A stretch of 64,000 bases of DNA, taken from Lewinellaceae bacterium (lineage in GTDB: Bacteria; Bacteroidota; Bacteroidia; Chitinophagales; Saprospiraceae). Under the pieces are notes generated by a model. The model was not told where the DNA came from. It saw only the letters and a program-made list of their open reading frames with translations, and ran no database searches. A program made the translations under genes and the position numbers. This document shows positions 8,440 to 17,098 of the stretch, piece after piece. Position 1 is the stretch's first letter, and each line of letters starts with the position of its first letter. The stretch is from the NCBI GenBank assembly GCA_020636215.1, contig JACJYG010000008.1, positions 537,063 to 601,062 of the forward strand, read 5' to 3'.

Positions 8440-10268
8440 ATGATTTTGTGGTTCGCTTCGCCAATGTAAATGGCACTGGTTCCGCCAGCGCCAATAACAT
8501 GTTTGCCAAGGCCATTTTCCGGATGGGCATACCGATGTCGCCCAAGAATATTTTCCCATCCAATATACAGGGGCTGCCCACCTGGTACGAAGTCCGGATC
8601 AGTGAGAAGGGCTATTTGGGCCGGCGGGAAGGTATCGACCTGATGGTGTGTGTCAACCCCCAAAGCATGGCGGAAGATGTGGCTTCGGTCAAGCCCGGAG
8701 GCTATTTTCTGTACGACAACACCAAAAAGCTGCACCCCCAGTTCATCCGCGAAGATATCCACTATATCGGTATACCGATGACGGATATGGTGATGCACCA
8801 GTATAGCGACCCCCGGCAGCGGCAGTTGTTCAAAAACGTCGTTTATGTCGGCGCCTTATCGGCTTTACTGGATATAGAATTCGAAGTACTGGCCGGCATT
8901 ATCCGCGACCAGTTCAAAAAGAAGGAAAAGTTGATTGCGCCCAATATCAAGGCACTGGAGCTGGGGCTGCATTTTATCCACAAACATTATGACTACCCTC
9001 TGGATATCCGCCTGGAGAGAAGGGACAGTGTAAAGGACAGCATTCTGATCGACGGGAACACTGCCTGCGCGTTGGGTGCTATATATGGTGGCGCTACGGT
9101 TGCGGCCTGGTATCCTATTACACCTTCAACCTCTGTTGTCAGTGCATTTGGCAAGTATGTCAGCAAACTGCGGATAGACCCTGAAACCGGAAAACGGAAG
9201 TTCGCCATAGTACAGGCCGAAGACGAGCTGGCCGCCATGGGGGTTGTCATTGGCGCCACCTGGAACGGCGCCCGCTCCTTTACCGCCACCAGCGGCCCGG
9301 GGGTCTCCCTGATGAGCGAATTTCTGGGGCTGGCCTATTTCGCGGAAATACCCGCCGTACTGATCAATGTGCAGCGGGGAGGGCCGTCTACCGGGATGCC
9401 TACCCGGACGCAGCAACCGGACATCCTTTCCAGCGCCTATGCCTCCCATGGCGATACGAAGCATATCCTGCTCTTTCCCAGCACTCCCGCCGAGTGTTTC
9501 GAACTTACTGCCTCTGCCTTTGACCTGGCCGACCGCTTTCAAACGCCGATTCTCGTTATGTCGGACTTAGACCTGGGCATGAACGAACACATGTCGCCGC
9601 CTCTCGCATGGGACGACAGCCGCCGCTACGACCGGGGTAAGGTGCTCAGCGCCGAAGAGCTGGAAAAACTCGAAAGATTCGGCCGCTACCTGGACGTCGA
9701 TGGTGACGGGATCTGTTACCGGACGATACCGGGTACACATCCCACCAAAGGGTCCTACTTCACCCGGGGCACCTCCAAGGATGAATATGCCAAGTATACC
9801 GAAAACGGAGATGCTTATGTGCGCAATGTGGACCGGCTGGCCCGGAAATGGGAAACGGCCAAGCAAGCGGTTCCTCCTCCTGAGCTGTATCAGAGCGAAA
9901 ACCGTAACGCCTATGGAATAATATTCTTCGGCACCACCACCTATGCTGCGCTGGAAGCCATGGATCTGCTACGGGAAAAGGGGGTCGAATTGGACGCCAT
10001 GCGGATACGCAGTTTCCCGTTCAACGAAACAGTCCTGCAGTTTATCGAACAACATGAAAAGGTGTTCGTCATTGAACAGAACCGGGATGCGCAAATGCGT
10101 AGCCTTTTGGTCAACGAGCTGGAAGTAGCGCCGAAGCAGCTCATCCCGATCCTCAATTACGACGGCAAGCCTATTCCAGCCGATACGATCGAACAACAGA
10201 TTGCCAAAACTTTCAATTCCGAAACAAGAAAAGATGACTTACATAAAGCCCAGGTTCCGGCATCCTGA
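8418..10268 (+). CDS. korA: 2-oxoacid:ferredoxin oxidoreductase, fused gamma-alpha subunit
   Basis: A protein of 616 residues starting at MEQLNAVNDF, which fits the family; the longer frame runs back into the previous gene. The N-terminal third is the gamma domain (VNGTGSASANNMFAKAI near residue 15, a variant of the usual Gly-rich motif). The alpha domain begins near residue 210 with GNTACALGAIYGG and ITPSTSVVSAF, followed by EDELAAMGVVIGA and TSGPGVSLM. With KorB it oxidatively decarboxylates a 2-oxoacid such as 2-oxoglutarate to the acyl-CoA and reduces ferredoxin, or runs in reverse. It overlaps the genes on both sides, consistent with a coupled three-gene operon. Pyruvate or branched-chain 2-oxoacids are alternative substrates. 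Confidence 0.88.
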   Translation: MEQLNAVNDFVVRFANVNGTGSASANNMFAKAIFRMGIPMSPKNIFPSNIQGLPTWYEVRISEKGYLGRREGIDLMVCVNPQSMAEDVASVKPGGYFLYDNTKKLHPQFIREDIHYIGIPMTDMVMHQYSDPRQRQLFKNVVYVGALSALLDIEFEVLAGIIRDQFKKKEKLIAPNIKALELGLHFIHKHYDYPLDIRLERRDSVKDSILIDGNTACALGAIYGGATVAAWYPITPSTSVVSAFGKYVSKLRIDPETGKRKFAIVQAEDELAAMGVVIGATWNGARSFTATSGPGVSLMSEFLGLAYFAEIPAVLINVQRGGPSTGMPTRTQQPDILSSAYASHGDTKHILLFPSTPAECFELTASAFDLADRFQTPILVMSDLDLGMNEHMSPPLAWDDSRRYDRGKVLSAEELEKLERFGRYLDVDGDGICYRTIPGTHPTKGSYFTRGTSKDEYAKYTENGDAYVRNVDRLARKWETAKQAVPPPELYQSENRNAYGIIFFGTTTYAALEAMDLLREKGVELDAMRIRSFPFNETVLQFIEQHEKVFVIEQNRDAQMRSLLVNELEVAPKQLIPILNYDGKPIPADTIEQQIAKTFNSETRKDDLHKAQVPAS

Positions 10269-11286
10269 ACTGCCAAAGAATAAAATTGGATATGCCAAGG
10301 CCGATTATGAAGGCGCTATCTCCACCCTTTGTGCAGGCTGTGGACACGACTCCATCAGTGGGGCCATTGTTCAGGCCTGTTACGAGTTATCCATTGAACC
10401 GCATCGCCTGGCCAAGCTGTCCGGTATCGGCTGTTCGTCTAAGACGCCGACCTATTTCCTTAGCAACTCTCATGGATTCAATACGGTCCACGGGCGAATG
10501 CCGTCAATCGCTACCGGTGCTTATCTTGCCAACCGGGAGCTGATCTATCTTGGTGTTTCGGGCGATGGCGATTCGGCGTCCATCGGAATGGGCCAGTTCG
10601 TGCACGCTGTACGGCGCAATGTCAACATGGTATATATCGTGATGAATAATGGTTGTTATGGCCTGACCAAGGGGCAGCACTCGGCTACTGCAGATCTGGG
10701 TGCTCAGAGCAAGACCGGCTCTGTCAACCCTTTTCCTTCTATCGATTTGGTGGGGCTGGCGCTGGAACTGGGCGCTACTTTTGTGGGCCGAAGTTTTTCC
10801 GGGGATAAAACACAACTGGTGCCGCTGATCAAAGCGGCCATGTCGCATCCTGGGTTTGCATTGCTGGATGTCATTTCTCCTTGTGTTACCTTCAACAACC
10901 AATCGAAGTCGACCAAGTCTTATGATTATGTGCGCGCGCATCTGGAGGCTACCGCCACCATAGACTTCGTACCCCACAAAGAGGAGATTCGAGTGGACTA
11001 TCATCCGGGCCATTCTGCCTCTGTAGAACTGCACGATGGCTCGGTTATCCAACTGCACAAGCTGGCGCCGCACTGGGATCCCACCGACCGGAATTCAGCC
11101 GTTACGCGATTGCAGGAGTCCAAAATAAAAGGAGAGATACTCACGGGCCTGCTCTATATCGACCCGGAAAGCCAGGGCCTGCACGACCTGGAACAAACGG
11201 TGCCTCAGGCGCTCAATACTTTGCAGGAAGAAGATCTCAACCCTGGCGCCAAATTGCTGGATGAGATCAATGAGAGCTTTCGGTAG
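10234..11286 (+). CDS. korB: 2-oxoacid:ferredoxin oxidoreductase, TPP-binding beta subunit
   Basis: A protein of 350 residues starting at MTYIKPRFRH and overlapping korA by 35 bases. CAGCGHDSISGAI near residue 30 supplies Fe-S cysteines, with a further Cys in SGIGCSSKTP. The thiamine diphosphate motif is VSGDGDSASIGMG with the closing MNNGCYGLTKGQ, typical of the beta chain. It forms the active site with KorA in the cytoplasm. The C-terminal 70 residues (HKLAPHWDPTDR and following) are as expected for the family. The operon seems to end here: the next 700 bases are AT-rich and carry no plus-strand gene. Confidence 0.9.
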   Translation: MTYIKPRFRHPELPKNKIGYAKADYEGAISTLCAGCGHDSISGAIVQACYELSIEPHRLAKLSGIGCSSKTPTYFLSNSHGFNTVHGRMPSIATGAYLANRELIYLGVSGDGDSASIGMGQFVHAVRRNVNMVYIVMNNGCYGLTKGQHSATADLGAQSKTGSVNPFPSIDLVGLALELGATFVGRSFSGDKTQLVPLIKAAMSHPGFALLDVISPCVTFNNQSKSTKSYDYVRAHLEATATIDFVPHKEEIRVDYHPGHSASVELHDGSVIQLHKLAPHWDPTDRNSAVTRLQESKIKGEILTGLLYIDPESQGLHDLEQTVPQALNTLQEEDLNPGAKLLDEINESFR

Positions 11287-11451
11287 ACTAAGCAGGCGGG
11301 GATTTCTTTGAAGTTAAAGAAAAAAAAATATCTTTTTTCTGATAATTTGTAACCTTCCTCTCTTTCTTCCGTAAACTGTACTATTCATTGTTAATAAAGT
11401 GCGATATTTTTTCCCAGAGAAAAAAAAAACAGTATCTTTGTAATTGATATA

Positions 11452-11485
11452 AATAAAAAAAACCGGTTAACAATGTTAACCGGTT
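11452..11485 (-). terminator. strong hairpin followed by a U-run on the minus strand
   Basis: AACCGGTTAAC and GTTAACCGGTT form a perfect 11-bp stem with a 3-base loop (11461-11485). On the minus strand it is followed by TTTTTTTATTTAT, the form of an intrinsic terminator. It implies a minus-strand transcript from the AT-rich island to its right. Confidence 0.6.
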
Positions 11486-11543
11486 CCAAAAGAGCTTTGA
11501 GAGGCTATCTACATACCAAAACTGAGGATATTCTTTAACATCC

Positions 11544-11735
11544 TCAAAAATCTTTCATGAGATTATAAATTGCATTCGTGGGATTATTTCCTACTTCAAA
11601 ATTGCAGGCGCCTTCCAAAGGCATTTGCAATTTTTTTTTGTTAGCAGTGAGTCGTTGAATTATTCTCTTCTGAATAACCTTGCCAACTACTTCTCTTCCG
11701 TTGACAATACAAAGATGGCCCATTTGAATTGGCAA
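11544..11735 (-). CDS. doubtful 63-residue ORF or part of a small RNA gene
   Basis: The ORF (starting MPIQMGHLCIVNGREV) lies on the same strand as, and just upstream of, the strong terminator. The product is basic, has no motif I recognise, and sits in AT-rich DNA where chance ORFs of this size are less likely but possible. The transcript suggested by the terminator could instead be a non-coding RNA. Confidence 0.25.
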   Translation of the reverse strand: MPIQMGHLCIVNGREVVGKVIQKRIIQRLTANKKKLQMPLEGACNFEVGNNPTNAIYNLMKDF

Positions 11736-12018
11736 GAGAAGTACAATTCAGTAATTTACTGGATTGGTTTTAAGTTTCGAAATAAATACATTGACTTGAT
11801 TTTCAGTCGATTTTGATTCACGCAGCAAGTTTTTTCTGGATAATGACATATTGTTTTTTTTGTCATATTTACTATTTTTTTGAATTCCTGTTCAAAAGAG
11901 GAACATTTTTCTTCCCGTCCGCCTTTCGCTCCATCATTAAATGCCCTTCCCGCCCCTGGATAAAGTCCATATTTTTCTGTATTTTTTCGAATTGTTTCAC
12001 CGGCCCTACCCATAAAAA

Positions 12019-13674
12019 ATGCAGAAATTACTGTTCTCCACTCTGTTCTTTTTCGGAAGTTGGCAATTCGCAATAGCCCAATGTGACAGTCTGTTGACTT
12101 TCCGGCCCATTCATATCCAGGGTTTGTTGGATGGGCAACCTGGAAATTTTTCGGGCCTGCTGCTGTTAAAAAGCATGGCTGGGGTAGCCTTAGAGGTCAA
12201 TAGCACTCCCTTGGAAGATGAGGCCGGCGGTCAATTGCTGCCTAATGAGCGTATCTCCCTTTCGGCCCAGACGCTTTCCATTGGAGCGGGGAAAACGGGC
12301 AGTCTATTGTATAGTGTAGAAGGCGCCAGCATGCCAGGCGACTATACCGGTTTGCTGGAGGTCAGTCAGAAGGGGGGGAGCTGCCATTGGGAAATTCCCG
12401 TAACTGTAGGGCTGAACCGGAAGGATCAGATACAAATCCTGGAAAACGGCCAGGCGCTCAGCCTGAAAACAGTGGCGCCTTCCTGGCTGAATTTCATTCT
12501 GCCCGCCAGTATCCGCCAGGAAGGGATCAACTTCCGGGTTGAGAACGAAGGGCCAACTTCGGTGACGATGGATAGTTTTTCGCTTGCTCTCATCGGGGAA
12601 ACCACCCATGCCGCCCTTACGGAAACCTTCGTCAACTGGGAGAATGCCGATAAGAACCTGCATGCCAATGAACTCGAGCTGCTGAGCTTCCGTTTCCAAC
12701 CCGATAAAGGAGAAAAGCTCAGGGCCGATCAATATCAAGGGGAACTCCGTGTCTACTTTAAGGACTACCCCGAGCCGCTGTCGCTGCCCCTTACCGTATC
12801 TGCCCGAGCGGGTTCTTTTTGGGTAATTGTGACCCTTTTACTGGGTATCCTCCTGGGCCGCCTGATCAAAGACCTGAATAAAGCACAAGGGCAGATTGCC
12901 TTGATGCGCCGCCTTGTTTCCCTGCGGGCAGAGGTAGAGCTATTGAGTGACAAACTGGCGCAGAAACAGCTCTGGGACGAATTATCGAGATTGGAAACGG
13001 ATATCAACGGCGTATTCAGCGATGAGGCCAAGCTGGAAGTGGAAAATAAATTTCCCCCGCTGGAGAAAAAGATCCAACAAGCCCGGGAACTGGAGGCCCT
13101 CTTCGAACGAATGGGAGAGCAATTTAAAACAGCAGAGGCCAGCGCGGAAGAAAAACAGCAGGCCAGTCAGCAGTTCCGCCTGGTGCGCGATATGGTCCTG
13201 GACGGCAAAGAAACGGAGGCTATGGAAGGGTTGAAGAAACTGGACGACATGATATCAGCCCAGGCGGAAAAGAGCAAAGGCTTCTTCGATGAGTTGGCGG
13301 CGCCCGCTGCCGAAGCAATGAAACGGCAGTTTGCCAAAATGGTCCAATCTCTGCAGGGGGAAGGCCCTGGACAACAGGAAGGCAAAGAACCCGGCATGAT
13401 GGAAAAGTTCTTTTTCCAGGCCATGCAGCTCCTTTCCGGCGTAAAGATTTCAGCTCGGGTGCGCTATGGCTTTATCCGGCCCCTGGTTACGTTGGCCACC
13501 TTTATCGTGCTGCTGCTGCTCGGCCTCAACGAGATTTACATTCAGGCCGGCGACACCTTTGGGTCCGAAGGCCTGCTCGACTATCTCAAAGTATTCCTCT
13601 GGGGGGTCGTCTCCGATGTCTTCTCCCGATCGCTGACCACGGATGATGCGGTTGCTTCATTTCTCGGGAAATAA
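12019..13674 (+). CDS. signal-peptide-bearing membrane protein with a large cytoplasmic helical domain, caspase neighbour
   Basis: A protein of 551 residues of no family I recognise. Residues 1-21 are a signal peptide (LLFSTLFFFGSWQFAIAQ). Residues 22-265 look like beta-rich extracytoplasmic domains. A membrane helix at about 266-283 (FWVIVTLLLGILLGRLI) is followed by about 170 residues rich in Glu, Lys, Leu and Gln, predicted as coiled coil, then a second membrane segment at 487-503 (RPLVTLATFIVLLLLGL) and a short tail. This layout, an outside sensor-like part joined to a cytoplasmic helical part, suits signal transmission or scaffolding. It precedes the caspase-like gene on the same strand, with a foldback element between them. 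Function is inferred from layout only. Confidence 0.7.
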   Translation: MQKLLFSTLFFFGSWQFAIAQCDSLLTFRPIHIQGLLDGQPGNFSGLLLLKSMAGVALEVNSTPLEDEAGGQLLPNERISLSAQTLSIGAGKTGSLLYSVEGASMPGDYTGLLEVSQKGGSCHWEIPVTVGLNRKDQIQILENGQALSLKTVAPSWLNFILPASIRQEGINFRVENEGPTSVTMDSFSLALIGETTHAALTETFVNWENADKNLHANELELLSFRFQPDKGEKLRADQYQGELRVYFKDYPEPLSLPLTVSARAGSFWVIVTLLLGILLGRLIKDLNKAQGQIALMRRLVSLRAEVELLSDKLAQKQLWDELSRLETDINGVFSDEAKLEVENKFPPLEKKIQQARELEALFERMGEQFKTAEASAEEKQQASQQFRLVRDMVLDGKETEAMEGLKKLDDMISAQAEKSKGFFDELAAPAAEAMKRQFAKMVQSLQGEGPGQQEGKEPGMMEKFFFQAMQLLSGVKISARVRYGFIRPLVTLATFIVLLLLGLNEIYIQAGDTFGSEGLLDYLKVFLWGVVSDVFSRSLTTDDAVASFLGK

Positions 13675-13702
13675 GCACCTGGCCGCATAGAGGCTACCAA
13701 TA

Positions 13703-13862
13703 GAGGCTGTCTCAAAAGATAAAATGAAAACTTCGCAGCCCAACAATCTTCTGTTTTTCGCTGCCCGGCCGGTTTTCCCCTTCGGGGAGCTAGAGGGGCT
13801 GGGGCGGGCGGCGAAACATGATTTGGCACTATTTTTCAGTTCCTTACTTTTGAGACAGCCTC
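13703..13862. repeat. 160-bp foldback element (MITE-like) with 16-bp perfect terminal inverted repeats
   Basis: GAGGCTGTCTCAAAAG at 13703-13718 is repeated exactly in inverted form at 13847-13862. Inside, TTTCGCTGCCCG (13756-13767) pairs with CGGGCGGCGAAA (13805-13816) at 11 of 12 positions, and CCCC-TTC-GGGG lies in the middle. The ends resemble terminal repeats of Bacteroidota insertion sequences, but there is no transposase, and no clear target duplication is visible. Confidence 0.75.
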
Positions 13863-13913
13863 CGAAAAAAATCGGATCAACCCAAAAAATCGTTCAGGAA
13901 CCTAAATACTAAT

Positions 13914-16037
13914 ATGGCTAAAATAAATAAATCCGGTAAAAAGCTGCCACAGCTCTACGCCGTGTTGGTCGGCATCAATGATTATCCCTATCTGCCCAAA
14001 GAAAAGCAACTTTCGGGCTGTAACAATGACGTAGCCCTGATGCAGGGCCTCCTACAGGAAGGCTTCCTGCAGGCTCAATTCAGTGCCGTCCATCTTCTGC
14101 CGCCCATTTTGGGCCGGGAGGCCACCAAAACCAATATCGTGGCGGCGATCCGTGGCCACCTTGGGAAGGCAAAGGCCGGGGATTATGCTCTTTTCTATTA
14201 TTCTGGCCACGGAATTCGGGAGTTGACCGATATCGAGCCATTTCGGGAAGAAGAGCTCGACGCCAATATTGGAGGGATCATTTGTTCTGACTTCCGGGGG
14301 CCGGGTAAAAAAGATCCGGATGATACTGTCCTGGCCGACAAGGAGTTCCGTTTCCTCATCCGCGAGCTGGCTGAAGAGGGAAAGGGTAAGCTGAAAGCAC
14401 AAGTGATCACGATTTTCGATTGCTGCCACTCCGGTTCCAACACGCGCTCCATCCTGAGTGACGAAATACCGGCCCGGGCGCGGCAACTGGAGCGCCGGGC
14501 GCTGCCGGCCCGCAACTGGAAGGGTTTCCTCTTTCACGATGCCCCCGGCCTGTGGGAAAAGGTGCAAAAAAAGGCTTCTTTGGAAGAGATCCTGCCCCAG
14601 GGCAACCACATTATGATGGCGGCATGCCTCGAGGTGGAACTGGCATGGGAAGCCGAGACCGGCCCGAACGGCCAAAGTAACGGCGCTTTTACCCAGGCGC
14701 TAACAGAAGTGCTGCGCCAGCACAATGGGCAGGTCAGCTATCACGACTTGCACACCCGGGTGCTCAATAAGCTGCGCTTCTACTACCAAGATGGAAAGGG
14801 GCCCGACCGGCGGCAGACGCCCCAGTTTTACATCCAGGCCAACCAGGCTTCAGCCCGTTACCAGTTATTCCTTTCGGATCAACTCGCCGGCCAGCAGGCC
14901 GACGCGCCCATCGAGTATAATGCCGCTGAAAAGGAATGGCGGCTCAGCCTGGGTGCGCTGCATGGCCTGCCGGCCGAAACGGCAAAACCGATACTGGCCA
15001 CTATGTTTCCCCTAAAGGATCGAAAGAATAAAAAAGAAGCCAAGGTTAAAAAGGTATTTCTCACCCATGCTACCCTCGAGCCTCCGGCCGGCCTGAAGCC
15101 CACCGACGGGCCGTTCCTGGGCAGGGTGGAGAACTTGGCCATCGCGCCTCTCCGCATTTTTCTTTCAGGAGAAGCGAAAGGCCTAGCCCTCGCTCGGAAA
15201 AAGCTGGGGGAATATCTGCAAAATGGCCTTTCCTTTTTTACCCTGGCCGACAAGGAAGACGATGCCGATTATGTGCTGCACGCGGATCAAGGCCTGTTCA
15301 CCACCTATTTGCCTTTCAACCGGAAACAACCCCTACTAAAATCCATCGATTACCGTAAAGGGGATGGCAGCCCGGACCCTGCAAAGGTTGCCGTTGCCTA
15401 CAATGATTTTCAGCAGATGGCGCGCTGGGCTTACCTGAAAAACCTGGACCATTTTTCCGCCCGGAGCCCAATCGGCCTTCGTATTTATCAGTACGAAGGT
15501 GCTGGTAAGGAACGGTTGATTGCTCCAAAAGGCAATCAAATACAACTTGAGCTGAGCGAAGAAATGCCTCATACCTGGATACGCTTCGAACTGGAAAACC
15601 AAAGTCCGACACTACTACACCTAAGCCTTATATATATGCCCTTCAATTTCGGCTTCCTGACCGAAGACAAATTCTGTTTCCTGAAAAAGCCTCAGGTTCC
15701 TTTACTGAAAGGTGAAATAGCGGCTTCCCGGAAGATAGGGGTTCAACCTCCCGACAACAACAATGGAAAGGAATACCTTCGTGTAGTAGTGGACGATTAC
15801 ACCCGGGACTACAATTGGCAAACGGAGCATAATTATATGAAAGTCCTGGCCAGCAAAACCCCATTCGACATCGCCCCCTTACATCTGGCCCCCCTGCCTA
15901 CTCCGAAGGAAGAGGTAAGCCGTACAAGGGGGTATGATTTTGGAGGGGAGGAAGCGGAAACTACATTGCCGGAATTTGACTGGGAAGTGCGCACGATTGA
16001 GGTAATGATTGGGAACCCGATGTATACGCCGGATTGA
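13914..16037 (+). CDS. caspase-like (metacaspase, peptidase C14) protease
   Basis: A protein of 707 residues with no signal peptide, so cytoplasmic. The N-terminal 310 residues are a caspase p20-like domain: YAVLVGINDYPYL at 15-27, the catalytic His99 in YYSGHG, and the catalytic Cys171 in DCCHSG. The rest (about 310-707) is not a domain I can name; it has alternating beta-rich stretches and may bind a ligand or partner. Prokaryotic caspase-like proteases are used in regulated proteolysis and in some immune or cell-death systems. It follows the membrane/coiled-coil gene across a 160-bp foldback element. No NTPase, cyclase or effector gene is adjacent, so an assignment to a known defence system is not supported. 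Confidence 0.88.
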   Translation: MAKINKSGKKLPQLYAVLVGINDYPYLPKEKQLSGCNNDVALMQGLLQEGFLQAQFSAVHLLPPILGREATKTNIVAAIRGHLGKAKAGDYALFYYSGHGIRELTDIEPFREEELDANIGGIICSDFRGPGKKDPDDTVLADKEFRFLIRELAEEGKGKLKAQVITIFDCCHSGSNTRSILSDEIPARARQLERRALPARNWKGFLFHDAPGLWEKVQKKASLEEILPQGNHIMMAACLEVELAWEAETGPNGQSNGAFTQALTEVLRQHNGQVSYHDLHTRVLNKLRFYYQDGKGPDRRQTPQFYIQANQASARYQLFLSDQLAGQQADAPIEYNAAEKEWRLSLGALHGLPAETAKPILATMFPLKDRKNKKEAKVKKVFLTHATLEPPAGLKPTDGPFLGRVENLAIAPLRIFLSGEAKGLALARKKLGEYLQNGLSFFTLADKEDDADYVLHADQGLFTTYLPFNRKQPLLKSIDYRKGDGSPDPAKVAVAYNDFQQMARWAYLKNLDHFSARSPIGLRIYQYEGAGKERLIAPKGNQIQLELSEEMPHTWIRFELENQSPTLLHLSLIYMPFNFGFLTEDKFCFLKKPQVPLLKGEIAASRKIGVQPPDNNNGKEYLRVVVDDYTRDYNWQTEHNYMKVLASKTPFDIAPLHLAPLPTPKEEVSRTRGYDFGGEEAETTLPEFDWEVRTIEVMIGNPMYTPD

Positions 16038-16105
16038 GGGAGGCGGCAATGGAGGCAGAATGAAACAATGCAGAGGTTATTCAGGGTGCGAGGCTAGGGA
16101 GGCGT

Positions 16106-16113
16106 TATTTTTG
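16106..16113 (+). promoter_or_regulatory. possible -7 promoter box for the hydroxyacid dehydrogenase gene
   Basis: TATTTTTG matches the Bacteroidota TAnnTTTG consensus and ends 16 bases before the ATG. A -33 element is not obvious. Confidence 0.25.
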
Positions 16114-16129
16114 CAGAATTATAGCTGAT

Positions 16130-17062
16130 ATGTCAATTGGAATAATCGTTACCGACAGGGATGTATCAATCCTGAAGCAAAAAACCGAGGCGCTATTGCC
16201 ATCGGAAACTCCAGTTTGGGTTTACCCAGACATTCCGGCGCCGACAGAGGTTGAAATGGTGGTCGTATGGCGACATCCGGACGGAATCCTGAAAACCTTT
16301 CCGAACCTGAAGCTGGTATGCTCACTCGGCGCCGGGGTAGAGCAGTTATTTGACGATCCGGGGCTTCCCCCATCAGTGGCCATCAGCCGTATCGTAGATG
16401 AAGCCCTTTCGATTTCCATGCGCAACTACGTGTTGATGGCCGTGTTGAACATCCACAAACAGCTTCGTTTTTATCAGCACAATCAACGGGAATTGCGATG
16501 GAGCAAGCCCGATCCCTTGGAAATCCCTCTGCGCATAGGGGTTTTGGGATTGGGAGAGTTGGGCGGCCCCATTGCGCAAAATCTTGCCAGCCTGGGCTTT
16601 GCAGTGTGGGGGTATAGCCAAACCCCTCGAAACATTGAGGGCGTACATTGCCTGCACGCCGGAAGTATTTCCCCATCGAATTTCGCTTCAAAAGTCAATT
16701 TGTTGATCTGCCTGTTGCCGCACACTAAAGCCACCGAAGGTATTCTCAACCTGGAAGTGTTCCGGAATATGCCCAAAGGTTCCTTCCTCATCAACGTTGC
16801 CCGCGGCGCTCATCTTAAGGAAGAAGATCTGCTATTGGCGATGAAGGAAGGCTATATCCGGGAAGCTTGGCTCGATGTGTTCCGGGAAGAACCCCTGCCA
16901 CCCAGCCATCCCTTCTGGTTATACGACAGGATTACGATAACGCCCCATGTGGCCAGCATCACCAATCAGGAAAATGCCGCGCGGATTATAGCCGAGGACT
17001 ATCGGCGATTGAAGGAAGGTAAACCGCCGTTGTTTGAGGTAAACCGGGAAAAAGGTTATTGA
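16130..17062 (+). CDS. D-2-hydroxyacid dehydrogenase (glyoxylate/hydroxypyruvate reductase A-like)
   Basis: A protein of 310 residues, the usual length of GhrA-type enzymes, which reduce glyoxylate or hydroxypyruvate with NAD(P)H. The nucleotide-binding motif is GLGELGGPIA (140-149). The substrate Arg is in INVARGAHL, the catalytic Glu region in FREEPLP and the catalytic His in TPHVAS. The early part (WRHPDGILKTFPNLKLV, LGAGVEQL) matches GhrA rather than SerA or lactate dehydrogenase. It has no obvious operon partner: the caspase gene is 92 bases upstream and a sulfatase gene converges from downstream. Substrate choice is inferred from family resemblance. Confidence 0.88.
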   Translation: MSIGIIVTDRDVSILKQKTEALLPSETPVWVYPDIPAPTEVEMVVVWRHPDGILKTFPNLKLVCSLGAGVEQLFDDPGLPPSVAISRIVDEALSISMRNYVLMAVLNIHKQLRFYQHNQRELRWSKPDPLEIPLRIGVLGLGELGGPIAQNLASLGFAVWGYSQTPRNIEGVHCLHAGSISPSNFASKVNLLICLLPHTKATEGILNLEVFRNMPKGSFLINVARGAHLKEEDLLLAMKEGYIREAWLDVFREEPLPPSHPFWLYDRITITPHVASITNQENAARIIAEDYRRLKEGKPPLFEVNREKGY

Positions 17063-17098
17063 GTCCGTTGCCTTCGTCACCCGTTGCCGGGCTTTCTT

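Larger units (their letters stand above)
11287..12018. other. AT-rich intergenic island
   Basis: About 730 bases, much more AT-rich than the flanking genes, with several A and T runs. No clear protein family is encoded on either strand. It contains a strong hairpin at 11461-11485 oriented to end minus-strand transcripts, a smaller inverted repeat at 11524-11545 (GAGGAT/ATCCTC), and a doubtful 63-residue minus-strand ORF. The promoter of the 12019 gene should lie near its right end, but I cannot place it. Confidence 0.5.

Noticed and set aside
11756..12073. 105-residue minus-strand ORF overlapping the 12019 gene start
   Set aside because: It overlaps the signal peptide of a better-supported gene and has no recognisable features.
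13914..16037. Caspase gene as part of a named antiphage system
   Set aside because: No STAND NTPase, CD-NTase, gasdermin or other partner gene is adjacent; only a membrane/coiled-coil protein of unknown role.
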